From the NCBI GenBank assembly GCA_040508515.1, contig JBEVMS010000183.1, positions 1 to 15,155 of the forward strand: 15,155 nt of DNA. The letters run 5' to 3'. This DNA comes from JBEVMS01 sp040508515. GTDB taxonomy: Bacteria > Pseudomonadota > Gammaproteobacteria > Xanthomonadales > Rhodanobacteraceae. The position numbers were made by a program, and so were the translations under genes. This document shows, piece by piece, positions 1 through 6,963 of this stretch. The notes beneath the pieces are model-generated. The model did no database searches, had not been told where the DNA came from, and saw only the letters and a list, made by a program, of their open reading frames with translations. Each line of letters starts with the position of its first letter. The stretch's first letter is position 1.

Positions 1-1397
1 TACGCACACGCTTCGCCCCTAGTCCCACCGGTTTCCTGCACATCGGCGGCGCCCGTACCGCCTTGTATTGCTGGCTGGAGGCGCGTCGCCGTGGCGGCGA
101 GTTCGTGCTGCGCATCGAGGATACCGACCGCGAGCGTTCCACCGATGCGGCAGTCAAGGCCATCCTCGATGCGATGGCCTGGCTCGATCTCCACCACGAT
201 GACGGCCCCTACTACCAAACCCAGCGCTTGGAGCGCTACAAGCAAGTCGCCGACGAACTGATCAAAGCCGGCAAGGCCTACTACGCCTATGAGAGCAAGG
301 ATCAGATCGAGGCGATGCGCGAAGCGGCCATGGCCGCCGGCGAAAAGCCGCGTTACAACGGCTACTACCGCGATCGCAACGAGCCTTATCGCGACGACCC
401 CAACCGGGTGATCCGCTTCAAGAATCCTGCCGAGGGCTCGGTGGTGTTCGAGGACAAGGTCAAGGGGCGCATCGAGTGGGCTAACAGCGAGCTGGACGAT
501 CTGGTGATCTTCCGCTCCGACGGTTGGCCCACCTACAACTTCGCGGTGGTGGTCGACGATATCGACATGGGCATCACCGAAGTGATCCGTGGCGACGACC
601 ACGTCAACAACACGCCTCGCCAGATCAATATCTACCTGGCGTTGGGCGCCAAGGTGCCGGAGTTCGCGCACCTGCCGATGATTCTGGACAAAGAGGGCAA
701 GAAGCTCTCCAAGCGCACCAACTCGGTCAGCGTGATGGAGTACCGCGAGGACGGCTACCTGCCGCACGCCTTGCTCAATTACCTGGTGCGGCTTGGCTGG
801 TCGCATGGCGATCAGGAGATTTTTTCGCGCGAGGAAATGATCGCGCTGTTCGACATCGCCGACGTCAACAAGGCCGCGTCGCGTTTTGATACCGAGAAAC
901 TGGCGTGGCTCAACCAGCATTATCTGAAGACCGACGACCCAGCCGCGCTGGCGCCGGAATTCGAATGGCATCTGGCCAAGGCCGGCATCGACTTCAGCGC
1001 TGGCCCCAAGCCGGCCGAGGTGATCGTGGCATTGCGTGATCGCGTGCAGACGTTCAAGGAAATGGTCGAGCGCGCCAAGATTTGGTACGGGCCGATCGTT
1101 GCGTGGGACGACAAAGCGGTGGCCAAGCACCTGAAGAATGACAGTGCCGCGGCGGTGCTGCGCTCGGCGGCAGCCAAGCTGCAGGCCTTGCCCACGTGGG
1201 CGCCAGAGCCGATTCATGGCGTGATCGAAGCGGTCGCCGCCGAGCTCGAACTGGGCATGGGCAAGATCGCCCAGCCGCTGCGTGTCGCGCTGACCGGCAC
1301 CCAGGTGTCGCCGTCGATCGATCACACGATCTACCTGGCCGGTCGTGCCGAGGCGCTCAAGCGTATCGACGATGCCATCGCGCTGGCCAGCGCGTGA
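1..1397 (+). CDS. gltX: Glutamyl-tRNA synthetase, 5' partial
   Basis: Charges tRNA-Glu with glutamate in the cytoplasm. The reading frame is open from base 3 and begins RTRFAPSPTG, so only the first few codons lie outside the window; 464 residues are visible against a usual length of about 465-470. The class I signatures are present: the HIGH-type motif as HIGG at bases 39-50 and the KMSKS-type motif as KLSKR at bases 702-716. The Rossmann catalytic domain is followed by the alpha-helical anticodon-binding domain. The zinc-binding insert of the E. coli enzyme (Cys-x-Cys ... Cys-x-His) has no cysteines here: the aligned positions read Ala, Glu, Tyr and Asp (bases 285-374), so this is a zinc-free form. 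The TTG at base 63 is internal, not the start. A small membrane-protein gene begins 24 bases after the stop and may be co-transcribed. Family assignment is certain. Confidence 0.97.
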   Translation, partial: RTRFAPSPTGFLHIGGARTALYCWLEARRRGGEFVLRIEDTDRERSTDAAVKAILDAMAWLDLHHDDGPYYQTQRLERYKQVADELIKAGKAYYAYESKDQIEAMREAAMAAGEKPRYNGYYRDRNEPYRDDPNRVIRFKNPAEGSVVFEDKVKGRIEWANSELDDLVIFRSDGWPTYNFAVVVDDIDMGITEVIRGDDHVNNTPRQINIYLALGAKVPEFAHLPMILDKEGKKLSKRTNSVSVMEYREDGYLPHALLNYLVRLGWSHGDQEIFSREEMIALFDIADVNKAASRFDTEKLAWLNQHYLKTDDPAALAPEFEWHLAKAGIDFSAGPKPAEVIVALRDRVQTFKEMVERAKIWYGPIVAWDDKAVAKHLKNDSAAAVLRSAAAKLQALPTWAPEPIHGVIEAVAAELELGMGKIAQPLRVALTGTQVSPSIDHTIYLAGRAEALKRIDDAIALASA

Positions 1398-1421
1398 TGG
1401 CCGATCTACCGATTCACGCCT

Positions 1422-1691
1422 GTGGATGACTTGCTGGCCAAGGCCCTTCATGGTGTGGACCTGCAATCGCCGGATGCCAGCCGGCAGCTTTTGCTCAACC
1501 TGCTGGCGCTGACGCCGTGGGCTTCCTTGATCTGGACGACGTTGCTGTTCGTGGCCGTCGGTGCGTTGCTGGGCTGGTGGCGTGGTCGCCTGTGGGCGGG
1601 GATCGGCTGGGCCTTGCTGCTGGGGCCGATCGGTTGGTGGGTGGTCTGGCGGCGCCAGCCCGCGCCACCGCCGCTGCCTGACAAGCGCTGA
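1422..1691 (+). CDS. Small two-helix membrane protein, function unknown
   Basis: An 89-residue hypothetical inner-membrane protein. After a polar N-terminus of about 30 residues, hydrophobic segments lie at about residues 33-53 and 57-76, joined by a tight WWRGRLW turn. The C-terminus is basic and proline-rich (WRRQPAPPPLPDKR). The predicted start is a GTG with no convincing Shine-Dalgarno sequence, 24 bases after the gltX stop and in the same frame, so translation may depend on ribosomes arriving from gltX. Its final codons overlap the probable -35 box of zur. No conserved catalytic or ligand motif is visible, and I do not recognise the family. The hydrophobic pattern and position between two real genes support a gene; the exact start is uncertain. 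Confidence 0.68.
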   Translation: MDDLLAKALHGVDLQSPDASRQLLLNLLALTPWASLIWTTLLFVAVGALLGWWRGRLWAGIGWALLLGPIGWWVVWRRQPAPPPLPDKR

Positions 1692-1706
1692 GGACGCCGG
1701 TGTTAT
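1678..1706 (+). promoter_or_regulatory. Candidate zur promoter with Zur-like half-site
   Basis: CTGACA (1678-1683) is one base off TTGACA. It is followed by a 17-base spacer and TGTTAT (1701-1706), four of six matches to TATAAT. The -10 region overlaps TGTTATCAT (1701-1709), which resembles half of the AT-rich Zur box core TGTTATA, so autoregulation is possible. The box starts 23 bases before the chosen TTG start. Inferred from sequence only; the -10 match is modest. Confidence 0.35.
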
Positions 1707-1728
1707 CATCAGCGCCGAGGTGAATCCA

Positions 1729-2205
1729 TTGAGCAGTCACGCGGCAGGCAAGTTGCATCACCATCATCATCACGGCGATGCGCAGAGTTTCGTGCGCGCG
1801 GTCGAGCACGCCAGCCTAGAGCGCGGGCTGCGCTTGACCCCGCTGCGCAAAGAAGTGCTTGAACTGGTGGCGGCTGCGGGCAAGCCGGTCAAGGCTTACG
1901 ACCTGCTCGATCAGCTACGGGATCGTCACGGCAACGCCGCGCCGCCGACGGTTTACCGCGCGTTGGACTTCTTGCTTGAGCACGGTTTCATCCACAAGCT
2001 GGAATCGATCAACGCTTACGTCTCCTGCCATCATCCCGAAGAAGTGCATCAGGTGCCGTTCCTCATCTGCGACGTGTGCTCCAGCGCGCAGGAAGTTTGC
2101 GATCCGCGGGTCGCCACCCTGATCGAGGAGCAAGCGCGCGCGATGGGTTTTCGTCCGCAGGCGCAAACGCTTGAAGTGCACGGCGTCTGCAAAAACTGCC
2201 GCTAA
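1729..2205 (+). CDS. zur: Zinc uptake regulator Zur (Fur family)
   Basis: Zn(II)-responsive DNA-binding repressor of zinc homeostasis genes, 158 residues. The start is taken as TTG at 1729 because GAGGTGA (1717-1723) lies five bases upstream as a strong Shine-Dalgarno sequence; an in-frame GTG at 1720 is part of that site. The winged-helix domain covers about residues 25-95 (LTPLRKEVLELV, then PPTVYRALDFL as recognition helix, then HKLESINAYVSC). The dimerisation/metal domain follows, with C100-H101-H102, H107 and two CxxC pairs at C114/C117 and C154/C157 for structural zinc. HKLESINAY and EVHGVCKNC favour Zur over Fur. Unusually, residues 10-15 are six consecutive histidines in a flexible N-terminal arm. 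The next two genes are a MerC-domain protein and a metal exporter, which fits a zinc role. Confidence 0.9.
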   Translation: MSSHAAGKLHHHHHHGDAQSFVRAVEHASLERGLRLTPLRKEVLELVAAAGKPVKAYDLLDQLRDRHGNAAPPTVYRALDFLLEHGFIHKLESINAYVSCHHPEEVHQVPFLICDVCSSAQEVCDPRVATLIEEQARAMGFRPQAQTLEVHGVCKNCR

Positions 2206-2361
2206 CACGTGGAATCGGAGCGTTGCCGTCGCGCCGCGTGCCTTGTAATGCGGGGCATCCGGGGCGCACTCCCACGCCGGCCTGCGCAGTCAAGACCTTA
2301 CGGGCGTGGCGTCGACCACCGTGAGGATTGTCTTCCGCACCCCGTCACTGTGAAAGAACCA

Positions 2362-2385
2362 TAACTATGTTATATAGTTACGTAA
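2362..2385 (+). promoter_or_regulatory. AT-rich palindrome, candidate Zur operator
   Basis: A perfect 19-base inverted repeat: TAACTAT (2362-2368), centre GTTAT, ATAGTTA (2374-2380). It overlaps a second perfect palindrome TTACGTAA (2378-2385). Within it, ATGTTATA (2367-2374) is identical to one half of the gammaproteobacterial Zur box (ATGTTATA-n-TATAACAT). It is by far the most AT-rich stretch in the zur-MerC gap (2206-2448), so it probably also contains the -10 region. Operator identity is inferred from this resemblance and from the adjacent zur gene. Confidence 0.5.
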
Positions 2386-2448
2386 TGACCGGCGCGCGTA
2401 ACGCCCGCCGCGTCGTTGAGTGATTTCAATCCTTCGACGGGCCTTACG

Positions 2449-2880
2449 ATGCTGGACCCCACTCCGGAACCCCGGTCACGCGGATGGCAGTTCGCCGATC
2501 GGGTCGGTGCGGCAGCTTCTTTTTTGTGCGCCATCCACTGCGCGGCGTTGCCCTTCGTGCTGGCGCTGCTGCCGCTGCTCGGGCTGACCTTTCTGGCCGA
2601 TCATGCGTTCGAGCGTGGCTTTGTTTTGTTCGCCAGCGTGTTGGCCTTGGTCAGCTTGACACGGGGGTATCGGCGTCATCGTCAACCGTTAGCGTTGTCC
2701 TTGGCGCTGCCTGGTCTGAGTTTGCTGTTGATCGGGGTAACTTTCGCCGAGTCTTATTCGATTGGACTACACAGCACCTTGGTCGCTTGCGGTGGATTGC
2801 TGGTGGCCAGCGCGCATTTCATCAACTTGCGCATGGATCGCCGCTGGGGTCATCAGCATGGGCCGCAGTGTGTGCACTGA
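2449..2880 (+). CDS. MerC-domain inner-membrane protein
   Basis: A 143-residue integral membrane protein of the MerC family, first known from mercury-resistance operons as an inner-membrane Hg(II) uptake protein; chromosomal relatives next to zur are thought to handle other soft metals. Four hydrophobic segments are visible at about residues 20-45, 48-70, 80-100 and 107-126. The family signature C27-A-I-H30-C31-A-A-L-P35 lies in the first helix, and H123-F-x-N126 follows the fourth. The C-terminus adds more possible ligands (GHQHGPQCVH). The ATG at 2449 is preferred, since an in-frame TTG at 2416 would add 11 polar residues; neither has a clear ribosome site. There is no mer regulator or reductase nearby, so zinc or another divalent metal is likelier than mercury. 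Substrate and direction are unknown. Confidence 0.82.
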   Translation: MLDPTPEPRSRGWQFADRVGAAASFLCAIHCAALPFVLALLPLLGLTFLADHAFERGFVLFASVLALVSLTRGYRRHRQPLALSLALPGLSLLLIGVTFAESYSIGLHSTLVACGGLLVASAHFINLRMDRRWGHQHGPQCVH

Positions 2881-2958
2881 ATCCTTGCACCTGTCCGATT
2901 GAACCATGCAAACCGCCGGTGATTGTGTAACGGATGTATCGCTGCCTAGCATGCGGGT

Positions 2959-3975
2959 ATGAACAGGCACGCCCATCACCCTCATCAGCGTTCACCGGCG
3001 CACCACGACCATCGCGATGGTCAGCACGGTGCGCACGACCACCACGACCACGACCACCATCACGGGCCCCAGGTGGCTCTGGAAGGCGGCCTGGGCACGC
3101 GCGAACGCAAGCTGCTGTTCGCTTTGGTGCTGACCTTGGTCACCCTGGTGATCGAGGCGGTGGGTGGCTGGTGGTCCGGCTCGCTGGCTTTGCTGGCCGA
3201 TGCCGGACATATGCTGGTGGATGCGCTGGCGTTGATGCTGGCGTTCTTTGGCGCCTGGATGGCGACCCGTCCGGCCGACTCGCGGCGCACCTACGGGTAT
3301 GGACGTCTAGAAGTCCTGGCTGGCTTCGTCAACGCGCTGACCCAGTTGCTGCTGGTGGGCTTCATCGCCTACGAAGCGGTGTTGCGGCTGATGCACCCAA
3401 GCCCAATCTTGTCCGGCGTGATGTTCTGGGTGGCCCTGCTGGGTCTGGTAGTGAACCTGCTGGTATTGCGCTCGCTGCATGACCACGCGCATGACGATCT
3501 CAATATGGCCAGCGCCAGCTTGCATGTGCTGGGCGATCTGGCCGGTTCAGTGGCGGCCGTGCTGGCGGCATTGGCGGTGCGTTGGTTGGGCTGGAACTGG
3601 GCCGATCCGGCCCTTTCGCTGCTGGTGTCGCTGTTGATATTGACCAGCGCCTGGCGGCTGCTGCGGCGTTCCACGCATATCTTGCTCGAAGGGGTGCCTG
3701 AAGGGCTGGACACGGTCGAGATGGAGCACGCCCTGCACGGCGCGCACGCGGCGATCCGCAATGTGCATCACCTGCATGTGTGGCAGCTTGCGTCCGGCTC
3801 GCGGATGGCGACTTTGCATGTGGATATTCAGCAATTGGCGGATAGCGCGGCGGTGCTGGATGCGGTCAAACGCTTGCTGCGTGAGCGCTTCAAAATCAAT
3901 CACGCCACCGTGCAGATCGATCCGGGGCATTGTCCGGATCCGCTGCACGGTGGCGATGAGCATGGCCATCGTTGA
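2959..3975 (+). CDS. Cation diffusion facilitator exporter, CzcD/ZitB type
   Basis: A 338-residue proton-coupled divalent-metal exporter of the inner membrane, probably for Zn(II) with Cd(II) or Co(II) possible. Residues 1-36 contain 15 histidines with interspersed aspartates, a cytoplasmic metal-binding tail. Six membrane helices span about residues 50-232. The transport site has the HD-HD arrangement of zinc CDFs: H84 and D88 in helix 2 (ADAGHMLVDA) and H189 and D193 in helix 5 (HVLGDLAGS). The C-terminal cytoplasmic dimer domain follows, with NVHHLHVWQL and H287-V-D289 matching the regulatory zinc site seen in YiiP-type proteins. The tail HGGDEHGHR adds more histidines. It lies 78 bases after the MerC gene on the same strand, so the two may share a transcript. 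Zinc preference is inferred from motifs and from linkage to zur. Confidence 0.92.
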   Translation: MNRHAHHPHQRSPAHHDHRDGQHGAHDHHDHDHHHGPQVALEGGLGTRERKLLFALVLTLVTLVIEAVGGWWSGSLALLADAGHMLVDALALMLAFFGAWMATRPADSRRTYGYGRLEVLAGFVNALTQLLLVGFIAYEAVLRLMHPSPILSGVMFWVALLGLVVNLLVLRSLHDHAHDDLNMASASLHVLGDLAGSVAAVLAALAVRWLGWNWADPALSLLVSLLILTSAWRLLRRSTHILLEGVPEGLDTVEMEHALHGAHAAIRNVHHLHVWQLASGSRMATLHVDIQQLADSAAVLDAVKRLLRERFKINHATVQIDPGHCPDPLHGGDEHGHR

Positions 3976-4005
3976 ACTCGCAGGCGGCTGGCTATAGGGC
4001 GCCCC

Positions 4006-4033
4006 TTGCGCTTTGGGCCTTCGCTGCTACGAT
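4006..4033 (+). promoter_or_regulatory. Probable sigma-70 promoter of the bTHX gene
   Basis: TTGCGC (4006-4011), a 16-base spacer, then TACGAT (4028-4033) preceded by TGC, which makes an extended -10 element (TGCTACGAT). The expected transcription start near 4040 gives a leader of about 30 bases containing the AAGGAG site. This is the clearest promoter in the window. Confidence 0.6.
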
Positions 4034-4070
4034 GGCCGACCGTTCTCGTATTTGAATCAAGGAGTTCCCC

Positions 4071-4232
4071 ATGGGTAAGGGCGATCGTAAGACGCGTCGC
4101 GGCAAGACCTACCGCGGCAGCTACGGCAACAGCCGTGCGCATGGTGCGCAGCCGGCCGTGGTCGGCGCCAAGGCCACCGTGACCAAGCCGGCCGCCGCCA
4201 AGAAGGCCGCGCCGAAGAAGAAGTCGGCCTAG
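4071..4232 (+). CDS. Ribosomal protein bTHX (30S THX)
   Basis: A 53-residue basic protein that starts MGKGDRKTRRGKTYRGSYGN, the hallmark of the THX family, small proteins that sit in the head of the 30S subunit between rRNA elements. Residues 1-22 form the conserved core; the rest is an Ala/Lys/Pro-rich tail ending KKAAPKKKSA, longer than the 26-residue Thermus protein and reminiscent of histone H1-like tails. Translation signals are excellent: AAGGAG at 4059-4064, six bases before the ATG. It has its own extended -10 promoter and an intrinsic terminator 23 bases after the stop, so it is a monocistronic unit. It is too short for standard ORF length cut-offs. Identification rests on the N-terminal motif and the expression signals. 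Confidence 0.87.
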   Translation: MGKGDRKTRRGKTYRGSYGNSRAHGAQPAVVGAKATVTKPAAAKKAAPKKKSA

Positions 4233-4250
4233 GTTCGTGCCGGCTTCAGC

Positions 4251-4277
4251 AAAAACCCCGCCTTGGCGGGGTTTTTT
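4251..4277. terminator. Bidirectional intrinsic terminator
   Basis: A perfect 7-bp GC stem, CCCCGCC (4256-4262) and GGCGGGG (4265-4271), with a TT loop. It is flanked by AAAAA (4251-4255) and TTTTTT (4272-4277), so it has a U-tract on either strand. It ends the bTHX transcript on + and the hutI operon on -, whose stop codon is about 40 bases away. Confidence 0.93.
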
Positions 4278-4318
4278 GTGGCCATCAAACGGCTTGGCGT
4301 GGCGATGAACCCATCCGC

Positions 4319-5545
4319 TCAGGCTTCGTGGCGCCGTCCACCCACATATACCGCGCGCAACAGCTGACCACCGATCCAGTAGCACAACTCGGCCGGCTGC
4401 TGCACGTTCCATAGCGCCAGATCGGCGCGCAGACCCACTTGCAGAGTGCCTCGGTCGGCCAATCCGAGCGCGCGCGCCGCCTGCACGGTGATGCCGCGCA
4501 AGGCTTCTTCCGGAGTCAGCCGGAACAAGGTGCAGGCCATATTGGCGGCCAATCGCAGCGAGAGCAGTGGCGACGTGCCGGGATTGCAGTCGGTGGCGAT
4601 GGCCATTGGCACGCCGTGCTGGCGCAGGCTTTCGATCGGCGGCAGCTTGGTTTCGCGCAGCGCATAAAACGCGCCCGGCAGCAGCACCGCCACGGTGCCG
4701 GCGGCGGCCATGGCGCGCACGCCCTCTTCGCTGAGGTGTTCCAAATGATCGGCCGACAAACCGCCGAATTCGGCCACCAAGGCCGCGCCGCGTTGATCGG
4801 ACAATTGCTCGGCGTGCAGTTTGACGGGTAGCCCAAGCGCGCGCGCCTGGGTAAAAACCTGACGGGTTTCCGCCGGGGTGAAGCCGATCGTCTCGCAGAA
4901 CGCATCGACCGCATCGACCAGTCCTTCGGCGGCCAGCACGGGCAGCATCCGACAGACCTCGGCGACATAAGCGGCACGTTCGGCGGCGTACTCGGTTGGC
5001 AGTGCGTGCAGGCCCAGAAAGGTGGTGCGCACCTCAATCCCCAGCGCCTTGCCCAGATGGCGCGCCACGCTGAGCATGCGCCGCTCGCTGGCCAGATCCA
5101 GCCCGTAGCCGGATTTGATTTCCAGCGTGGTGACGCCGTCGTGGCGCAGCGCACGGGCGCGCGGCAGCGATTGCCGGTAGAGCGAATCCTCATCAGCGGC
5201 GCGGGTGTCGCGCACGCTGGAGGCGATACCGCCACCGGCGCGGGCGATCTGTTCGTAGCTGACGCCGTTCAAGCGTTGATCGAACTCCTGCGCGCGGTCG
5301 CCACCGAACACCAGGTGGGTGTGGCAGTCGATCAGGCCGGGAGTCAGCAGGGCGCCGTCCAGCCATTCCACATGTTCGGCGTGACGTTCGGCATCCGCGG
5401 GTAGCTCCGCGCGTGGGCCGACCCAGGCGATGCGTCCTTGGGCGATCGCCAGGGCGCCGTCCTCGATCAAACCGTAAGGTTCGTCGCCGGCAAAGGTGGC
5501 GATGCGGGCTTGGAGCAGCAGGCGGTCCCAGCGTGTGGTGCTCAT
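4319..5545 (-). CDS. hutI: Imidazolonepropionase HutI
   Basis: Third step of histidine degradation: hydrolyses 4-imidazolone-5-propanoate to N-formimidoyl-L-glutamate in the cytoplasm. It has 408 residues, the normal family length, and is an amidohydrolase-fold metalloenzyme. Visible residues are the metal pair H75-x-H77 in LIDCHTHLVFGG, H244 and E246 in KLHAEQLSD, H267 in ADHLEH and D319 in ATDCNPGTSP; EIKSGYGLD is also typical. The reading frame is open upstream to 5941, but the start at 5545 is chosen because homologous sequence begins there and its ATG overlaps the stop of the ClC gene in an ATGA junction, with no separate ribosome site. It is the last gene of a three-gene operon ending at the terminator at 4251-4277. 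The other hut genes except hutF are absent from the window. Confidence 0.96.
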   Translation of the reverse strand: MSTTRWDRLLLQARIATFAGDEPYGLIEDGALAIAQGRIAWVGPRAELPADAERHAEHVEWLDGALLTPGLIDCHTHLVFGGDRAQEFDQRLNGVSYEQIARAGGGIASSVRDTRAADEDSLYRQSLPRARALRHDGVTTLEIKSGYGLDLASERRMLSVARHLGKALGIEVRTTFLGLHALPTEYAAERAAYVAEVCRMLPVLAAEGLVDAVDAFCETIGFTPAETRQVFTQARALGLPVKLHAEQLSDQRGAALVAEFGGLSADHLEHLSEEGVRAMAAAGTVAVLLPGAFYALRETKLPPIESLRQHGVPMAIATDCNPGTSPLLSLRLAANMACTLFRLTPEEALRGITVQAARALGLADRGTLQVGLRADLALWNVQQPAELCYWIGGQLLRAVYVGGRRHEA

Positions 5546-6963
5546 TGCGGTTTGTCTGGCACGTCGGGGCGTGCCGCGGAGGAGGGCGCGTCGCTTGCTT
5601 CGGCGGTGGGCTGACGGCTGGCGAGTTCGCGTTGGTGTCCCTCGATCAGCCGCTCGGCCAGCGCACGGTAAACCGGTTTGCGGCAGACCAGTGCGGACAC
5701 CGCGCGCGCCAGCAGGCAGGCGGCCATGATCGGCAAGGCCATCTGATGGTTGGCGGTCAGTTCCATCGAAATCACCGTGGCGGTCAAGGGCGCCTGGGTG
5801 ACGCCGGCCAGATACGCCGCCATCGCCAGCAGCACCATCGCCTGCGGATCGACCCCGGGCAGCAGTGCGCTGAGGTTGCTGCCCAGGCCGGCGCCGACCG
5901 CCAGCGCAGGCGAGAAAATTCCGCCGGGGATGCCAGCCCAATACGACGCCACGTTACCCAGAAATTTCAGGACGCCGAAGCCGCCCACAATGTCGCCGTG
6001 CCCCTCAAGAATCGCTTTGGCCTGGGCGTAGCCGGTTCCGTAAAGGCCTTGGTGGGTGAACTGGCTGAGCAGTACCAAGGCCAATCCGCAGCCGGCGGCG
6101 AACCACACCGGGTTGCGCGCGCGAACCCGTCCGACGAGGCCGCGCAGGCCGCGATCGTGGGGCAGAATCAAGCGCGCGAACAGGCCACCCGCGAGTCCGC
6201 AAACCAGCCCGGCAGCGAGCACCGCCAGCCAGGCACGACCCAGTGGCAGGCTGATGTCGATGGTGCCGAAATAGGCGTAGTTGCCGAGCAGGCCCAGCGA
6301 CACCAGTCCGGCGATGAACACCGCGGTCAGCAGCACGCCGCTCATGCGGTGCTCGAAGGCGCCGCTCATTTCCTCGATGGCGAAGACGATGCCGGCCAGC
6401 GGGGTATTGAAGGCGGCGGCCAGGCCGGCGGCCGAGCCGGCCAGGATGAAGCGCCCGGCGGCGGCCGGGTCGGCGAAACCGAAGCGCCGGCCCAGGACGT
6501 AGAGCAGGCCCGCGCCGACATGCACGGTGGGGCCTTCGCGCCCGACCGAGGCGCCGCCGAGCAGGGCGATCAAGGTCAACGCTATTTTGCCCAGCGCCAC
6601 TTTCAGCGACAGCAGGCCACTGCGAAAGTCGTCGTCCTCGACCTTCAGCGCAGCGATCGCCTGCGGAATACCCGAGCCGCGCGTGGGCTTGAGGATGCCG
6701 TTGGTGGCCCAGGACAGCAGCGCGAACACCGCCGGCGTGATCAGAAACGGCCAGTAGCGGCCGTGCTGGACGATCCGCTGGAACACCCCGAACAAATAAT
6801 CAGCCGCCTGCGCAAAGCCCACCGCGGCCAGGCCGACCAGGATCGCGCCGGCCCAGAACAGCACGCGTCGGCGCCACTGCATCAGCGAGAACATTTCCGA
6901 CTCGTGCAGGCGCTGACCGATCCGCTGGCGATAGGACGTGGGGTGGGGGTCAGGTGCGCTCAT
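5542..6963 (-). CDS. clcA: ClC-type chloride/proton antiporter
   Basis: A 473-residue inner-membrane protein that exchanges Cl- for H+. In enteric bacteria the family supports survival in strong acid by acting as an electrical shunt. Selectivity motifs are intact: GSGIP (residues 96-100), G-R-E143-G-P with the gating glutamate, GGIFSP (347-352), and Y432 in KPVYRA, equivalent to the inner-gate tyrosine of the E. coli protein. The internal proton glutamate is kept in AIEEM (E197/E198), so exchange rather than a pure channel is expected. There are many hydrophobic helices but no C-terminal CBS domains; a polar tail of about 35 residues ends the protein. Both ends overlap neighbouring genes by four bases (ATGA), so it is the middle gene of an operon between a GNAT-nitrilase fusion and hutI. 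Confidence 0.93.
   Translation of the reverse strand: MSAPDPHPTSYRQRIGQRLHESEMFSLMQWRRRVLFWAGAILVGLAAVGFAQAADYLFGVFQRIVQHGRYWPFLITPAVFALLSWATNGILKPTRGSGIPQAIAALKVEDDDFRSGLLSLKVALGKIALTLIALLGGASVGREGPTVHVGAGLLYVLGRRFGFADPAAAGRFILAGSAAGLAAAFNTPLAGIVFAIEEMSGAFEHRMSGVLLTAVFIAGLVSLGLLGNYAYFGTIDISLPLGRAWLAVLAAGLVCGLAGGLFARLILPHDRGLRGLVGRVRARNPVWFAAGCGLALVLLSQFTHQGLYGTGYAQAKAILEGHGDIVGGFGVLKFLGNVASYWAGIPGGIFSPALAVGAGLGSNLSALLPGVDPQAMVLLAMAAYLAGVTQAPLTATVISMELTANHQMALPIMAACLLARAVSALVCRKPVYRALAERLIEGHQRELASRQPTAEASDAPSSAARPDVPDKPQ

Noticed and set aside
2272..2309. CCACGCC/GGCGTGG inverted repeat after zur as a terminator
   Set aside because: The 24-base loop and absence of a T-tract make it a poor terminator.
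2449..2880. Mercury-resistance (mer) operon remnant
   Set aside because: Only a MerC-domain protein is present; there is no merR, merT, merP or merA, and the neighbours are zinc genes.
2934..3482. Open frame starting MYRCLACGYEQA just before the CDF gene
   Set aside because: The short Cys-containing start looked like a zinc ribbon, but it continues as an Arg/Pro shadow of the CDF gene and has no ribosome site.
5546..5941. Upstream extension of the hutI frame by 132 codons
   Set aside because: It overlaps the ClC gene and is Arg/Gly/Pro-rich; HutI family length and the ATGA junction fix the start at 5545.
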